A DNA stretch of 25,072 bases from a virus. The DNA lies in IMG/VR virus record IMGVR_UViG_3300028571_000108, positions 1-25,072 of that record, one strand, 5' to 3'. Below are positions 1 to 6,889 of this stretch, in pieces. Position 1 is the stretch's first letter; each line of letters begins with the position of its first letter. The notes under the pieces were generated by a model, which was not told the DNA's origin, made no database searches, and saw only the letters and a list, made by a program, of their open reading frames with translations. The translations under genes and the position numbers were made by a program.

Positions 1-777
1 AAAACATGATACATCACCTGCTTTTACACATGTAGCCTCAGCTCTATTTATATCTATTGGCTTAGCCTCTTTAAAATTAGTAGTTAATACATGTCTCATC
101 ATCTTTTCACTAAAAAAATACTTATCATCCACCTCACTCTCAAGCACATCCTTTAGCCTCTTAGTTAGCTCCTCCTCTTTAGGCCATGTGAATGTATTAT
201 CCTGATCATCTCTAATACCTATTAAAAATACTCTTTCTCTATTCTGAGGTACTCCATGCTTTTTAGCATTCAATACTTTATAGTGTAGATGATAAGGTAC
301 TGAGCCATCAATTGGCATCATGGTAGCTATTCCATTAACTGATTTTCCACCTAGATAATCTATCCACTCCTGGAATGTTTTACCTATCTTATTCTTTTTA
401 TTTTCTTTATCATGAGATAGTAATCCTTTCACATTCTCAAATATAAAAAAACGCGGATTATTCACTCTAATAAATTCTAAGCTATTAAAGAATAATATAC
501 CTCTCTTATCCTCTTTACCTAATCTTTTACCTGCCATACTAAATGCTTGACATGGTGGAGATGTCATGTAGATATCTAATGGCTCCGATGGTATCTCTCT
601 ATCGTACACATTCAAAGGATAGTATTTTGGCTCACCATAGTTATGGATGAATGTTTGCCTTGCATACTTATCCATATCACAGGCAAATACTTCCTGATAA
701 TTAATATCTAACCTAGTTAGGGCTTGATTAAACGCTCCTACTCCTGAGAAGTCGCTACCTACTTTAATTGTTCTCAT
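1..777 (-). CDS. C5-cytosine DNA methyltransferase (3' end outside window)
   Basis: Transfers a methyl group from S-adenosylmethionine to C5 of cytosine in a DNA target. From the ATG at 775-777 the frame stays open to the window edge (259 codons). Conserved blocks occur in family order: motif I DFSGVGAF (residues 9-16), motif IV SPPCQAFS with catalytic Cys76, motif VI ENVKG (114-118) and motif VIII QNRERVFLIGIR (178-189). The part still present after motif VIII should be target-recognition sequence; motifs IX and X lie beyond the edge. It is the last visible gene of the operon starting at 1560. A few hand-counted lines are about 25-35% GC, somewhat below the tail genes. No restriction enzyme gene is visible beside it, so it is probably an orphan phage enzyme protecting phage DNA from host restriction. 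The enzyme class is secure; the target sequence is unknown. Confidence 0.95.
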   Translation of the reverse strand, partial: MRTIKVGSDFSGVGAFNQALTRLDINYQEVFACDMDKYARQTFIHNYGEPKYYPLNVYDREIPSEPLDIYMTSPPCQAFSMAGKRLGKEDKRGILFFNSLEFIRVNNPRFFIFENVKGLLSHDKENKKNKIGKTFQEWIDYLGGKSVNGIATMMPIDGSVPYHLHYKVLNAKKHGVPQNRERVFLIGIRDDQDNTFTWPKEEELTKRLKDVLESEVDDKYFFSEKMMRHVLTTNFKEAKPIDINRAEATCVKAGDVSCF

Positions 778-787
778 ATCTTTTCAA

Positions 788-1012
788 TTACAAAGTATCC
801 GTAAAGGTGAGTTCCTGCTGCCATGAACTTGTTAAGTTGCCAATGGCAGAGTGCTTTGGTAGGGAAATCGTAGCTCTCTGAGAGTCTTTTTTCATAGTAG
901 TACAATAATCTATACATGAGTTTTTACATTTTAAGTATTCTAAATATAGGGCGAAATTAAAGGAGCCTCCCTTGTCTCCTGCAAATGACTGCTTGGTCCA
1001 CCATCGAGCCAT
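788..1012 (-). CDS. Small hypothetical protein, 74 aa
   Basis: I do not recognise a family. The product begins MARWWTKQSF, is mixed in charge with several Cys and Trp, and has no signal peptide or membrane segment. I chose the ATG at 1010-1012, which lies 14 bases after the stop of the preceding gene. In-frame ATGs at 1045, 1054 and 1078 would make it longer but overlap that gene; the 1045 start (85 aa, overlap about 20 bases) is a real alternative. The stop is 10 bases from the methyltransferase start, so the two are almost certainly co-transcribed. Function unknown. Confidence 0.6.
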   Translation of the reverse strand: MARWWTKQSFAGDKGGSFNFALYLEYLKCKNSCIDYCTTMKKDSQRATISLPKHSAIGNLTSSWQQELTFTDTL

Positions 1013-1025
1013 CTCTGATATATCT

Positions 1026-1307
1026 CTACCTCCAATCTTCCTCATCCAAGTCATCTTCAGGGTGTTGCATATCTTCAATAAGTGTAGTCTCTTGGATACA
1101 CCAAATGATCTCTTGTTTTAGCTCATTAAGTTCTACATCTGTGAGGATATAGTCAAGCTCTACCTCACCAACTATCTGAGTGGCTAGGACATTAGTGATT
1201 TCTACCTCATAATCCTCATCTGTAATGTTAGTTATGTTAAACTCACAGCTCCCAAGGACCTCATCAAAGTCAAAGAAAGCATGTCTAAATGTTATTGTTA
1301 CTTGCAT
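1026..1307 (-). CDS. Acidic hypothetical protein, 93 aa
   Basis: No recognised family. The protein is strongly acidic: about a quarter of residues are Asp or Glu, with a C-terminal tail rich in both (DDLDEEDW). The N-terminal half looks like alternating beta strands. It overlaps the small membrane-protein gene upstream by 10 bases (1298-1307), so translation is probably coupled. Small, very acidic early phage proteins next to DNA-modification genes are sometimes DNA mimics that inhibit host DNA-binding enzymes. That role is only a guess from charge and position. Confidence 0.65.
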   Translation of the reverse strand: MQVTITFRHAFFDFDEVLGSCEFNITNITDEDYEVEITNVLATQIVGEVELDYILTDVELNELKQEIIWCIQETTLIEDMQHPEDDLDEEDWR

Positions 1308-1396
1308 ATCATAAAAATTAAAGTGTTATACATTGCTACCATAGTAGCTAAAATCACAGCTACACTTGCTGCTACATTAAATAGTTCTCTTTTCAT
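1298..1396 (-). CDS. Very small membrane protein, 32 aa
   Basis: Starts at the ATG at 1394-1396, inside an ATGA overlap with the stop of the upstream gene, and ends with TAA at 1298-1300, 10 bases inside the next gene. After the short charged start MKREL, nearly the whole product is one hydrophobic stretch (about residues 6-29), predicting a single membrane-spanning helix. The tight overlap on both sides supports a real translated gene. Function unknown; short early phage membrane peptides can act in superinfection exclusion or host takeover, but nothing here proves that. Confidence 0.55.
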   Translation of the reverse strand: MKRELFNVAASVAVILATMVAMYNTLIFMICK

Positions 1397-1560
1397 TTGT
1401 TAGCGTTTAAGATGGTTAAAAAATCTTCGGTGTGATCTAATGCTGTCTGAGTCATTTCCTCAGTAGCTTCAACTAGCAGTTGCTCTAGAAAAAAAGTAAG
1501 TGCTTCTGCGTTGTTTTGGTTGGTCTTGATAAAGTCAAGGGCTCTGTCAAACTGTTTCAT
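1393..1560 (-). CDS. Small hypothetical protein, 55 aa; first gene of methyltransferase operon
   Basis: ATG at 1558-1560, TGA at 1393-1395 in a 4-base ATGA overlap with the next gene. The product starts MKQFDRALDF, is acidic and looks almost entirely alpha-helical (regular Leu/Phe spacing with Glu and Gln), with no membrane segment. It lies directly downstream of a canonical Bacteroidota promoter, with about 28 bases between the -7 box and the ATG. It is therefore the first gene of the early operon that leads to the methyltransferase. No family recognised. Confidence 0.6.
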   Translation of the reverse strand: MKQFDRALDFIKTNQNNAEALTFFLEQLLVEATEEMTQTALDHTEDFLTILNANK

Positions 1561-1587
1561 AAATAATTTTTAAGTGTTAATACTTGA

Positions 1588-1617
1588 CAAAGATATAAAA
1601 AGTTTCATAACTGCAAA
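1588..1617 (-). promoter_or_regulatory. Bacteroidota-type promoter for the methyltransferase operon
   Basis: On the minus strand TTTG (1617-1614) is followed after 18 bases by TATCTTTG (1595-1588), matching the Bacteroidota housekeeping consensus TTTG, about 19-21 bases, TAnnTTTG. It lies in the AT-rich 138-base gap between the exonuclease gene and the 55-aa gene. Apart from this promoter I see no gene or clear terminator in that gap (1561-1698). A host-type promoter suggests expression by host RNA polymerase early in infection. Confidence 0.8.
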
Positions 1618-1698
1618 CTATTTTGAACAAAAAAAATAAGTTTTACACAAAATTAATGCAAATAACTACAATAAACTTAGTAAGGATAAGGGATTTAG

Positions 1699-2475
1699 CT
1701 AGGAAATATTTTTCTTTCGGCTGTAGAGATACTCCTGATACTTAGTGAACACCAAGTGATTGATCTTATTGTGTTTTTTGCAGTCTCTACATTGGAGCCA
1801 ATGGTGTACAGTACCTGCAGCTGTGACCACTTTCTTATTGTAACGGTAATTAGTACCTCCACATTCAGCACATTCGTACTTATCACCGCCATGCTGTACA
1901 GCATAGTTGTGATTGACTAGGGCATAGCTATTAAGTTTCTCAAATACTGCCTCAAGGACCTGCACATCCATCTTGCAATAGTCCACCATCTTATCTAATG
2001 CCTCTTGATCTTTGCGAAAAACAATGTCTTTCCACAGGTCAAGGCCTCCTGTCTCCATCTTAGCACCTACCTTGAGGAGCTTAGCAATGTAGTCTAGTTT
2101 ATTGGAGTTAAAATTAAAGTATCTTTTAGCCCATTTAAGCGTATCTAAGGTCTTAGGTGATGGCATAACATTGATACCATGAAATAAAGCTCTTGTGCGT
2201 ATCCATTTGAGGTCAAACCTATCCCCATTATGAGCCACAATTTCATCAGCTTCATTAAGAACTTTGACAAACTGCTCAATCATCTTCTTATCACTCTGTG
2301 ATTTGGACCATGTTAGGCTGTGAATTTCCTCTTCACCCTCCCATTTGTAGCAGATGCATATAATGGCCCGTTCATGGATGATATCCCCTGGGTTAATGGT
2401 TAGGTTGTACCCTGTTCTCCAAAATACACCAACATTAAAGGATGTTTCAATGTCGTAAAATAATCTTTTTCTCAT
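1699..2475 (-). CDS. DnaQ-like 3'-5' exonuclease with C-terminal zinc ribbon
   Basis: Predicted RNase H-fold exonuclease. The acidic motifs are in order: FYDIET (Asp8, Glu10), AHNGDRFD (Asp88 most likely metal-binding) and YCKMDV (Tyr166, Asp170). This matches DEDD-type ribonuclease H-like exonucleases found in phages. A C-terminal four-cysteine module (Cys202, Cys205, Cys229, Cys232) looks like a zinc ribbon that could bind nucleic acid. The start overlaps the u-spanin stop as ATGA, so it is co-expressed with the lysis genes, an unusual place for a DNA or RNA processing enzyme. Whether the substrate is DNA or RNA cannot be told. Confidence 0.85.
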   Translation of the reverse strand: MRKRLFYDIETSFNVGVFWRTGYNLTINPGDIIHERAIICICYKWEGEEEIHSLTWSKSQSDKKMIEQFVKVLNEADEIVAHNGDRFDLKWIRTRALFHGINVMPSPKTLDTLKWAKRYFNFNSNKLDYIAKLLKVGAKMETGGLDLWKDIVFRKDQEALDKMVDYCKMDVQVLEAVFEKLNSYALVNHNYAVQHGGDKYECAECGGTNYRYNKKVVTAAGTVHHWLQCRDCKKHNKINHLVFTKYQEYLYSRKKNIS

Positions 2476-2909
2476 CTGTTGAGTTTACTTAGTACAGCGT
2501 TCCACGCAAATCTAAGAATAAAAGGAATAGCAAGCCCTAACCAAAATGGCCACCATAGTGTTTTATATACAGGCTGAGCTGATTTGTACACAGTCTTACC
2601 TCGTATCTTTTCTACCTTTGTTTTGTACCTGTACTCTATCCTTGTTTGAAACCTAGTCTTAGGCACATAGATGTTATTAAACTGAATGACTGTATCCTTG
2701 GTAGTGTAAAACTTTTCGTATACAATCGTATCATTGTGTATCACAGGGATGCTATCAATGGAAGTAATGCGGATGGTATCACTATCCTGTACTAACTTCA
2801 GACCATTCTTAAGGGCTTTGTTGTAATGGTATTGAGCTCTCTTTGCAGGGGAGCAGGATGTCGCAAATATAGTAGAAATTAGCGACAAAATAATTATTGA
2901 AAGTCTCAT
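2472..2909 (-). CDS. Putative unimolecular spanin (u-spanin), lipoprotein with C-terminal membrane helix
   Basis: The 145-aa product starts with a hydrophobic signal followed by a lipobox ending at Cys19 (ATSC), so it should be lipid-anchored. A periplasmic stretch of about 90 residues follows, with a basic, probably helical or extended part near RYKTKVEKIRGK. A strongly hydrophobic segment (about residues 118-138, WWPFWLGLAIPFIL) then forms a C-terminal transmembrane helix. Lipoprotein N-terminus plus C-terminal inner-membrane helix is the architecture of u-spanins such as T1 gp11, which fuse inner and outer membranes at the last step of lysis. It starts 3 bases after the amidase stop and follows the holin. 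The assignment rests on architecture and context, not sequence similarity. Confidence 0.7.
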   Translation of the reverse strand: MRLSIIILSLISTIFATSCSPAKRAQYHYNKALKNGLKLVQDSDTIRITSIDSIPVIHNDTIVYEKFYTTKDTVIQFNNIYVPKTRFQTRIEYRYKTKVEKIRGKTVYKSAQPVYKTLWWPFWLGLAIPFILRFAWNAVLSKLNR

Positions 2910-2912
2910 GTG

Positions 2913-3560
2913 CTATAGGTTTTGTAGCATCTTAATTATTCGGGGGCATGGGTAAATATCACTCTTATCTTTTCTCACTGAGTTATGGGTGTAGATGCCA
3001 GGTGTACCCTTAAAGGCCTCCTTGTCTATTGAGAATATCTCTGATCTGTATGCCTTAGGGATGTTGTATGTATCACATAAGTATACAAGTAGCTGCCGAG
3101 TAGATTCAATCTGCTCATCAGTATATTTGTACCATAGCACATGACCCTTGTATGGCTTATCTAAGATAGTGACCATTGATGGGTCCACTACTCCCTTAAC
3201 ATAGTTGTAGTACTTACCATCTTTTAGCTTCAAAGGCCCCCAATTGCATATCTCAATGCCAACAGATAGCTTGTTGAGGTTTTGATACTTGAGGCCATGT
3301 GCTGAGAAATCTTGACTATCTATGCCTAGGTGGTAAGCCCAGTGCTTAGAGGAGAAACATTGTACAATAGATCCTCTCTCCCCCACCACAAATGCAGTAG
3401 CTATCCTATCACCGTTACTATTCCACCACCTAGATACGGCTACGGGGTTACCATTGCCTGCAGTGTGGTGTAGATAAATTTGTTTTTTCTCAGACTCCTC
3501 ATGAAAGTACTGAGAGTTAGATAGGCGTTCCTGAAATATCTTGCTTGTGTCTAATTTCAT
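2913..3560 (-). CDS. Endolysin: N-acetylmuramoyl-L-alanine amidase (Amidase_2/PGRP fold)
   Basis: Cuts the amide bond between N-acetylmuramic acid and the peptide stem of peptidoglycan. YLHHTAG places the first zinc ligand at His31 (His32 follows), VGIEICNWG is the typical core strand with Glu103, and the second and third ligands fit His192 (GIYTHNSVR) and Cys205 (YPCPR). The basic stretch between them fits the family's catalytic lysine region. There is no signal peptide, so export must depend on the holin. The start lies 44 bases inside the holin gene. The single catalytic domain fills the 215 residues, with no separate cell-wall binding domain. Confidence 0.92.
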   Translation of the reverse strand: MKLDTSKIFQERLSNSQYFHEESEKKQIYLHHTAGNGNPVAVSRWWNSNGDRIATAFVVGERGSIVQCFSSKHWAYHLGIDSQDFSAHGLKYQNLNKLSVGIEICNWGPLKLKDGKYYNYVKGVVDPSMVTILDKPYKGHVLWYKYTDEQIESTRQLLVYLCDTYNIPKAYRSEIFSIDKEAFKGTPGIYTHNSVRKDKSDIYPCPRIIKMLQNL

Positions 3561-4008
3561 CTACCTCTTTTTTAATATCCTTAGCCCTTGCAAATAAGTT
3601 TTTCATTGCCTGCCATAGGTCAAGGCCTTTCACTGCTTTGTAATTTTCATTAATACTCATCACCTCAATTGATACTAGGATAAGTGCAAGTATCTTAGTG
3701 AGCAATAAATCTACAGAAAAAAACTGCAGAATGATACTATTTAATATAAATTTATCAATCATGTAGAACATGATAACAGTTACCTCATACAGTAACATCT
3801 TACTAATGATAGCAGATAGGCCCCTGCTTGTGATTGGCACCTTGTGTTTATAGCTTTTCCATACTCCTGTAACAGTATCCAATGCAATAACAAACCCCAC
3901 AAGGAACAATAGCCCTGAGACTGGCATTAAGAATGTACTGATAACAGCTAACAACTTAAACCAATTGGCCTGCATGGTAGCAAATAGTATGGTAAGCTGT
4001 GACCTCAC
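3517..4008 (-). CDS. Holin (Bacteriophage_holin_4-like)
   Basis: The 163-aa membrane protein has about three to four hydrophobic segments (near residues 18-44, 66-88 and 95-117) and a charged, helical C-terminal tail. ALDTVTGVWKSYKHK followed by a Ser-rich loop and a second helix with Lys (SAIISKMLLYE) matches the layout of the phage holin_4 family in Bacteroidota and Firmicutes phages. It would form pores in the inner membrane that release the endolysin. The GTG start (4006-4008) overlaps the upstream stop as GTGA; an ATG at 3975 (MQANWFK) is an alternative start and could give a second, shorter form. Confidence 0.8.
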   Translation of the reverse strand: MRSQLTILFATMQANWFKLLAVISTFLMPVSGLLFLVGFVIALDTVTGVWKSYKHKVPITSRGLSAIISKMLLYEVTVIMFYMIDKFILNSIILQFFSVDLLLTKILALILVSIEVMSINENYKAVKGLDLWQAMKNLFARAKDIKKEVDEIRHKQDISGTPI

Positions 4009-4571
4009 AATATTTGTATCATGTTATTGTACCCATTTTCTCTGAAATTACCACACATCCCTGTGCAGGTATTTTGCCATTGATTGATGCATGAGCAATT
4101 TTGAAACATAGGTCTAAGGTCCGTATCCTGATTAGTGGTACTGATAAAGATAGGGAACAGGTTGCGGTTAGCTAGTAGCCATCTGATAAGACGTTGCTCA
4201 AAAAAACTAGCCTTTTGTGCATAGTGTTCCATGCCAAAGGCTACCTCTGAACGTGATACGCTTGCAGAGTAGTCACCTGATTGTGTTTGTAGCCCTTTGT
4301 TTTTAAGTTGGTAGGTAAGTCCGAAAACTGCATCCTCAGCACTCCTCCAAGCTATCACTGGCTGTATAAATTCTACTAGATCTATCTCATCAGGGTTAAG
4401 TGTCTGAGTATTGTACTGAGTTAGCATATAGTTATAGAAAGTGGTGCCTAAAATAGGCTGTATTCTAAGTGCTGCCTGAGTAGCTACGTATGGAGTTACG
4501 TCAGTAACATCCACATTGGCTGTGATAGGGGTGTTTGTTTTGAGGTATGCCTCAGTTATAAAGTACAGCAT
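4005..4571 (-). CDS. Head-tail connector-like protein (DUF6712-like)
   Basis: A 188-aa soluble, mostly helical protein directly downstream of the portal gene, joined to it by a TAATG overlap. The N-terminal pattern, an acidic helix, PYVATQAALRIQPILGTTFYNYML, then a long second helical unit, resembles the head-tail adaptor/connector proteins of Bacteroidota phages grouped under DUF6712. The C-terminal region has a Cys cluster (NCSCINQWQNTCTGMC) that may bind metal or form disulfides. I infer a role as neck adaptor on the portal from position and fold pattern; the family name is from memory and not certain. Confidence 0.6.
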   Translation of the reverse strand: MLYFITEAYLKTNTPITANVDVTDVTPYVATQAALRIQPILGTTFYNYMLTQYNTQTLNPDEIDLVEFIQPVIAWRSAEDAVFGLTYQLKNKGLQTQSGDYSASVSRSEVAFGMEHYAQKASFFEQRLIRWLLANRNLFPIFISTTNQDTDLRPMFQNCSCINQWQNTCTGMCGNFRENGYNNMIQIL

Positions 4572-5866
4572 TATACAATAGGTTGAGTAGGTTCATCAAT
4601 TGGAGGTAGAGAGGCTAAAGATCGTATCTCATTGGTAGTCATTTTTTCAAGTACTTTACCTAGCAGTGCATCACTTAAGTTATTCAATGCATCCTTAACT
4701 TTTGCAGTGTCCTCATCCACCTCAATGATAGTATCACCAATGATTTGAAAGTTGTTGATTGTGAACTGAGCAGGAATACGAGCAATGGTCAAGAGCTGCT
4801 GAAATATAGTTGTAACTTGTTGACGTAGCTCCATTACTACATTCTTTTCAAAGATAACATAGGCCTGCTTAATATCAGAGCCACTGCCTAGTGATCCTGT
4901 GGTACGAATGCCCATTAGGATAGGGTCAATAGTGTGGCTAAAACAAATCTGCTCAGTATTCAATGCAGATGCCTCATGGAATAGCTTATCATTGCCATTG
5001 GTAGGTAGGCTTTCAATCTTTGGAAGTTGATCAGCTGAGTTAGCAAAGAATGCAACTGCTTTTCCTGCATTGGCTGCACCCTTAAGGCGATCAATAGTAT
5101 CCTTGATCATGTGTTTTTCCTCCTCAGACTGTGGTCTCTTAGGGAACATCATAGCAAAGGATGGGAATACGCTGTTTTGTATGTTACTTTTTGCAAAATA
5201 AGATAGCTCACCACTAAGAAATGCAAAGTTTAATGCACTTGTATAGGTAGGTAGTGGGTAATAATCCTGTCCTACTGACTTAACTTCATAGCTAAATAGC
5301 TGGCAAGAGTCTTTACAGGTGATGTGATAAGGCTTTATTTGTTCAGTATCTATCCTGGTTGACCAATCATCAGACAAATAGTAGTATCTTTTGCATGATG
5401 ATACCCTTACTTTCTCAGGAGATACGTTCTCAATCTTAATGAGCTTTCTATTCTCACCAAAAAATAGCTTAAAATATACTCTATTGTGTATGATTAACTG
5501 CTTAGTAACAGCCTTAACGGTGTGTTTTAAGTTAGCTTTCTTTTCAAAGGTAAACATCTCTAGTTTTTCCTGTGGCGTGAGCTTGTCAGTGGTAAGGTTA
5601 AACCCTCCACCAATTACAGCATTGGTCTTAAAGTCCACAATTGCACCATGTAATGGCGAGCTGTAGTACATTTGATTCAACATTTCTGGGTAAAGGTTGC
5701 CCTCCCCAAATCTCACCCATGACTCCTGAACATATCTACCATTGATATAGGGTAGTGTTAAGTTGCCTCTCCCTACCGGTAGGAATGGGGTGCTAAATGA
5801 TTGATAGCCCTCCACCATTTCGGGGGCTTTTGGTTTGCTGTTAAATAGTCTTTCGTACCAAGCCAT
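4571..5866 (-). CDS. Phage portal protein
   Basis: The 431-aa protein shows the hallmarks of portal proteins: an N-terminal clip/stem region with an early SPLHGAIVDFKTNAVIGGGF segment, repeated tyrosine-rich beta parts, and a C-terminal region with SGSDIKQAYVIFEKNVVMELRQQ, typical of the long portal helix and crown. Portals form the dodecameric vertex through which DNA enters and leaves the head. The length fits the small portals of Bacteroidota phages. The ATG at 5864-5866 lies 2 bases after the stop of the 116-aa gene. The head-tail connector follows at once, but the capsid and protease genes lie upstream rather than downstream, an unusual order. Confidence 0.88.
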   Translation of the reverse strand: MAWYERLFNSKPKAPEMVEGYQSFSTPFLPVGRGNLTLPYINGRYVQESWVRFGEGNLYPEMLNQMYYSSPLHGAIVDFKTNAVIGGGFNLTTDKLTPQEKLEMFTFEKKANLKHTVKAVTKQLIIHNRVYFKLFFGENRKLIKIENVSPEKVRVSSCKRYYYLSDDWSTRIDTEQIKPYHITCKDSCQLFSYEVKSVGQDYYPLPTYTSALNFAFLSGELSYFAKSNIQNSVFPSFAMMFPKRPQSEEEKHMIKDTIDRLKGAANAGKAVAFFANSADQLPKIESLPTNGNDKLFHEASALNTEQICFSHTIDPILMGIRTTGSLGSGSDIKQAYVIFEKNVVMELRQQVTTIFQQLLTIARIPAQFTINNFQIIGDTIIEVDEDTAKVKDALNNLSDALLGKVLEKMTTNEIRSLASLPPIDEPTQPIV

Positions 5867-5868
5867 AG

Positions 5869-6219
5869 TTAGTCATATATTGATGTACCTGCAGGACCAC
5901 TTACTACCATTCTACCCTCTTCTATTACTACTCCTGTAGTCTGAGCTATTGTAAGGGGCAAAACAAATGCAGTTGAGCTCTCATATACCTCATACGTGTA
6001 CTGCCCCTTTAAGAGTGTTATATCCGTTGGCTCATCAAGAGTGAACAGGTTGTATCTCTCAGGGTAAGCACTTGTATCAGCAGATGTAAAGAGCTGTGGT
6101 GTGCTTGTGGTGTTCATTTCATTGGTGAATACAAATAAGTAGTGTGGTGTGGGTACAGTTGTTACCTCTGTTAAGGTCAGTACAAACTGATTAATTATTC
6201 CCTGTTCAATGTATATCAC
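5869..6219 (-). CDS. Hypothetical virion-associated protein, 116 aa (GTG start)
   Basis: Predicted all-beta protein without membrane segments. It contains GQYTYEVYESSTA, close to FKYIFEVYESGTA near the start of the 488-aa tail protein (16823-18289), suggesting a shared Ig-like or tail-associated fold. The start codon must be GTG (6217-6219), because no ATG occurs in frame nearby. It directly abuts the TATAGGT motif and lies just after a strong terminator, so it opens a new transcription unit leading into portal and lysis genes. Exact role unknown. Confidence 0.65.
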   Translation of the reverse strand: MIYIEQGIINQFVLTLTEVTTVPTPHYLFVFTNEMNTTSTPQLFTSADTSAYPERYNLFTLDEPTDITLLKGQYTYEVYESSTAFVLPLTIAQTTGVVIEEGRMVVSGPAGTSIYD

Positions 6220-6247
6220 ACCTATATTAATTTAGACTTGTCAAATG
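6220..6247 (-). promoter_or_regulatory. Putative phage late promoter (TATAGGT motif), copy 1
   Basis: On the minus strand TAATATAGGT (6229-6220) abuts the GTG start. A CATTTG element (6247-6242) lies upstream, with 15 bases between TTTG and TATAGG. It comes directly after a rho-independent terminator, so a promoter is needed here for the portal/lysis block, and no host-type TAnnTTTG box is present. Promoter function is inferred. Confidence 0.6.
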
Positions 6248-6252
6248 TTCAT

Positions 6253-6281
6253 AAAAAAAGCCCCACCAATTGGCAGGGCTT
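6253..6281 (-). terminator. Rho-independent terminator after tail tube gene
   Basis: On the minus strand a near-perfect 24-base inverted repeat (6281-6258) folds as AAGCCCTGCC, AATT, GGTGGGGCTT with only two G-U pairs, followed by seven T. It ends the protease-capsid-tail transcript 21 bases after the stop of the gene at 6302. It is the strongest terminator I see in the window. Confidence 0.9.
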
Positions 6282-6301
6282 CAATATAGAGAGGCAGAAT
6301 T

Positions 6302-6841
6302 TTAAGAGACTCCGATTACCGCAAGTGCAGCAGCTGACATATTCACCTCATATGCAAGGTACTCATTCTCAGCTACCAAAGTAACAGAGTATTTACTACC
6401 ATCTGCACGAGCTGTTCCTGAGCCCTCACCTGTTGCAGATACCTGCAAGTATGGGAAGTACCAATATATACCGTTAGCATCAAGTACAATAGCAGTTAAG
6501 TATTGCTGTCCTGAGCCTAGGATTTTGATAGCACGAGACTTATCAGCTTCTCTACGGTGGAACACTAAATTAATAGTCTGAGTTACAAAAGAGCTACCAT
6601 TGACTAGGTCAATAGTTGAGTCCTCTGTGAAGTTAGATGTGTTTCTGCGGACGTAGAAGTTATCAAATGGTACAGGAATAGACTGAAGAGTAATAGCTGT
6701 TATCGACCATCCCAGACCCGCTGATGGGTCAGTTGGAGTGATAGATAAAATTTCATCTTGTTGGTTAATCCAAATACCATAAATACCACCACTATTATTC
6801 TCGCATGATTTTAAGATTGTTTCTAATGCTTGACAAGACAT
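6302..6841 (-). CDS. Putative major tail tube protein, 179 aa
   Basis: Begins MSCQALETIL, then a largely beta-strand protein with a Gly/Ser/Ala-rich C-terminal part, no signal peptide and no membrane segment. It lies directly downstream of the capsid gene and its transcript ends at a strong terminator, as expected for an abundant structural protein. Size and predicted beta content fit major tail tube proteins of long-tailed phages, and small proteins starting with this Cys-containing helix are common after capsid genes in Bacteroidota phages. A head decoration protein is the main alternative. Confidence 0.55.
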   Translation of the reverse strand: MSCQALETILKSCENNSGGIYGIWINQQDEILSITPTDPSAGLGWSITAITLQSIPVPFDNFYVRRNTSNFTEDSTIDLVNGSSFVTQTINLVFHRREADKSRAIKILGSGQQYLTAIVLDANGIYWYFPYLQVSATGEGSGTARADGSKYSVTLVAENEYLAYEVNMSAAALAVIGVS

Positions 6842-6859
6842 GTGTTAAAGTATTATATA

Positions 6860-6877
6860 AAGGGGGTTGCCCCCCTC
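6860..6877 (-). other. GC hairpin between capsid and tail tube genes
   Basis: In the 48-base gap after the capsid stop, five G and five C pair around a four-base loop (6862-6875), followed on the minus strand by TTTAT. The T tract is short, so this may be a partial terminator or an mRNA stabiliser that sets the ratio of capsid to downstream protein. The stem is directly visible; the role is inferred. Confidence 0.5.
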
Positions 6878-6889
6878 TATGAGTTAGTA

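Noticed and set aside
788-1078. Longer 96-aa form of the gene upstream of the methyltransferase
   Set aside because: The extra N-terminal part overlaps the acidic gene by 53 bases; an ATG just after that gene's stop is simpler.
2861-2870. TATATTTG-like host promoter box inside the u-spanin gene
   Set aside because: It lies within the codons of the signal peptide, has no well-placed TTTG partner and no gene start at a suitable distance.
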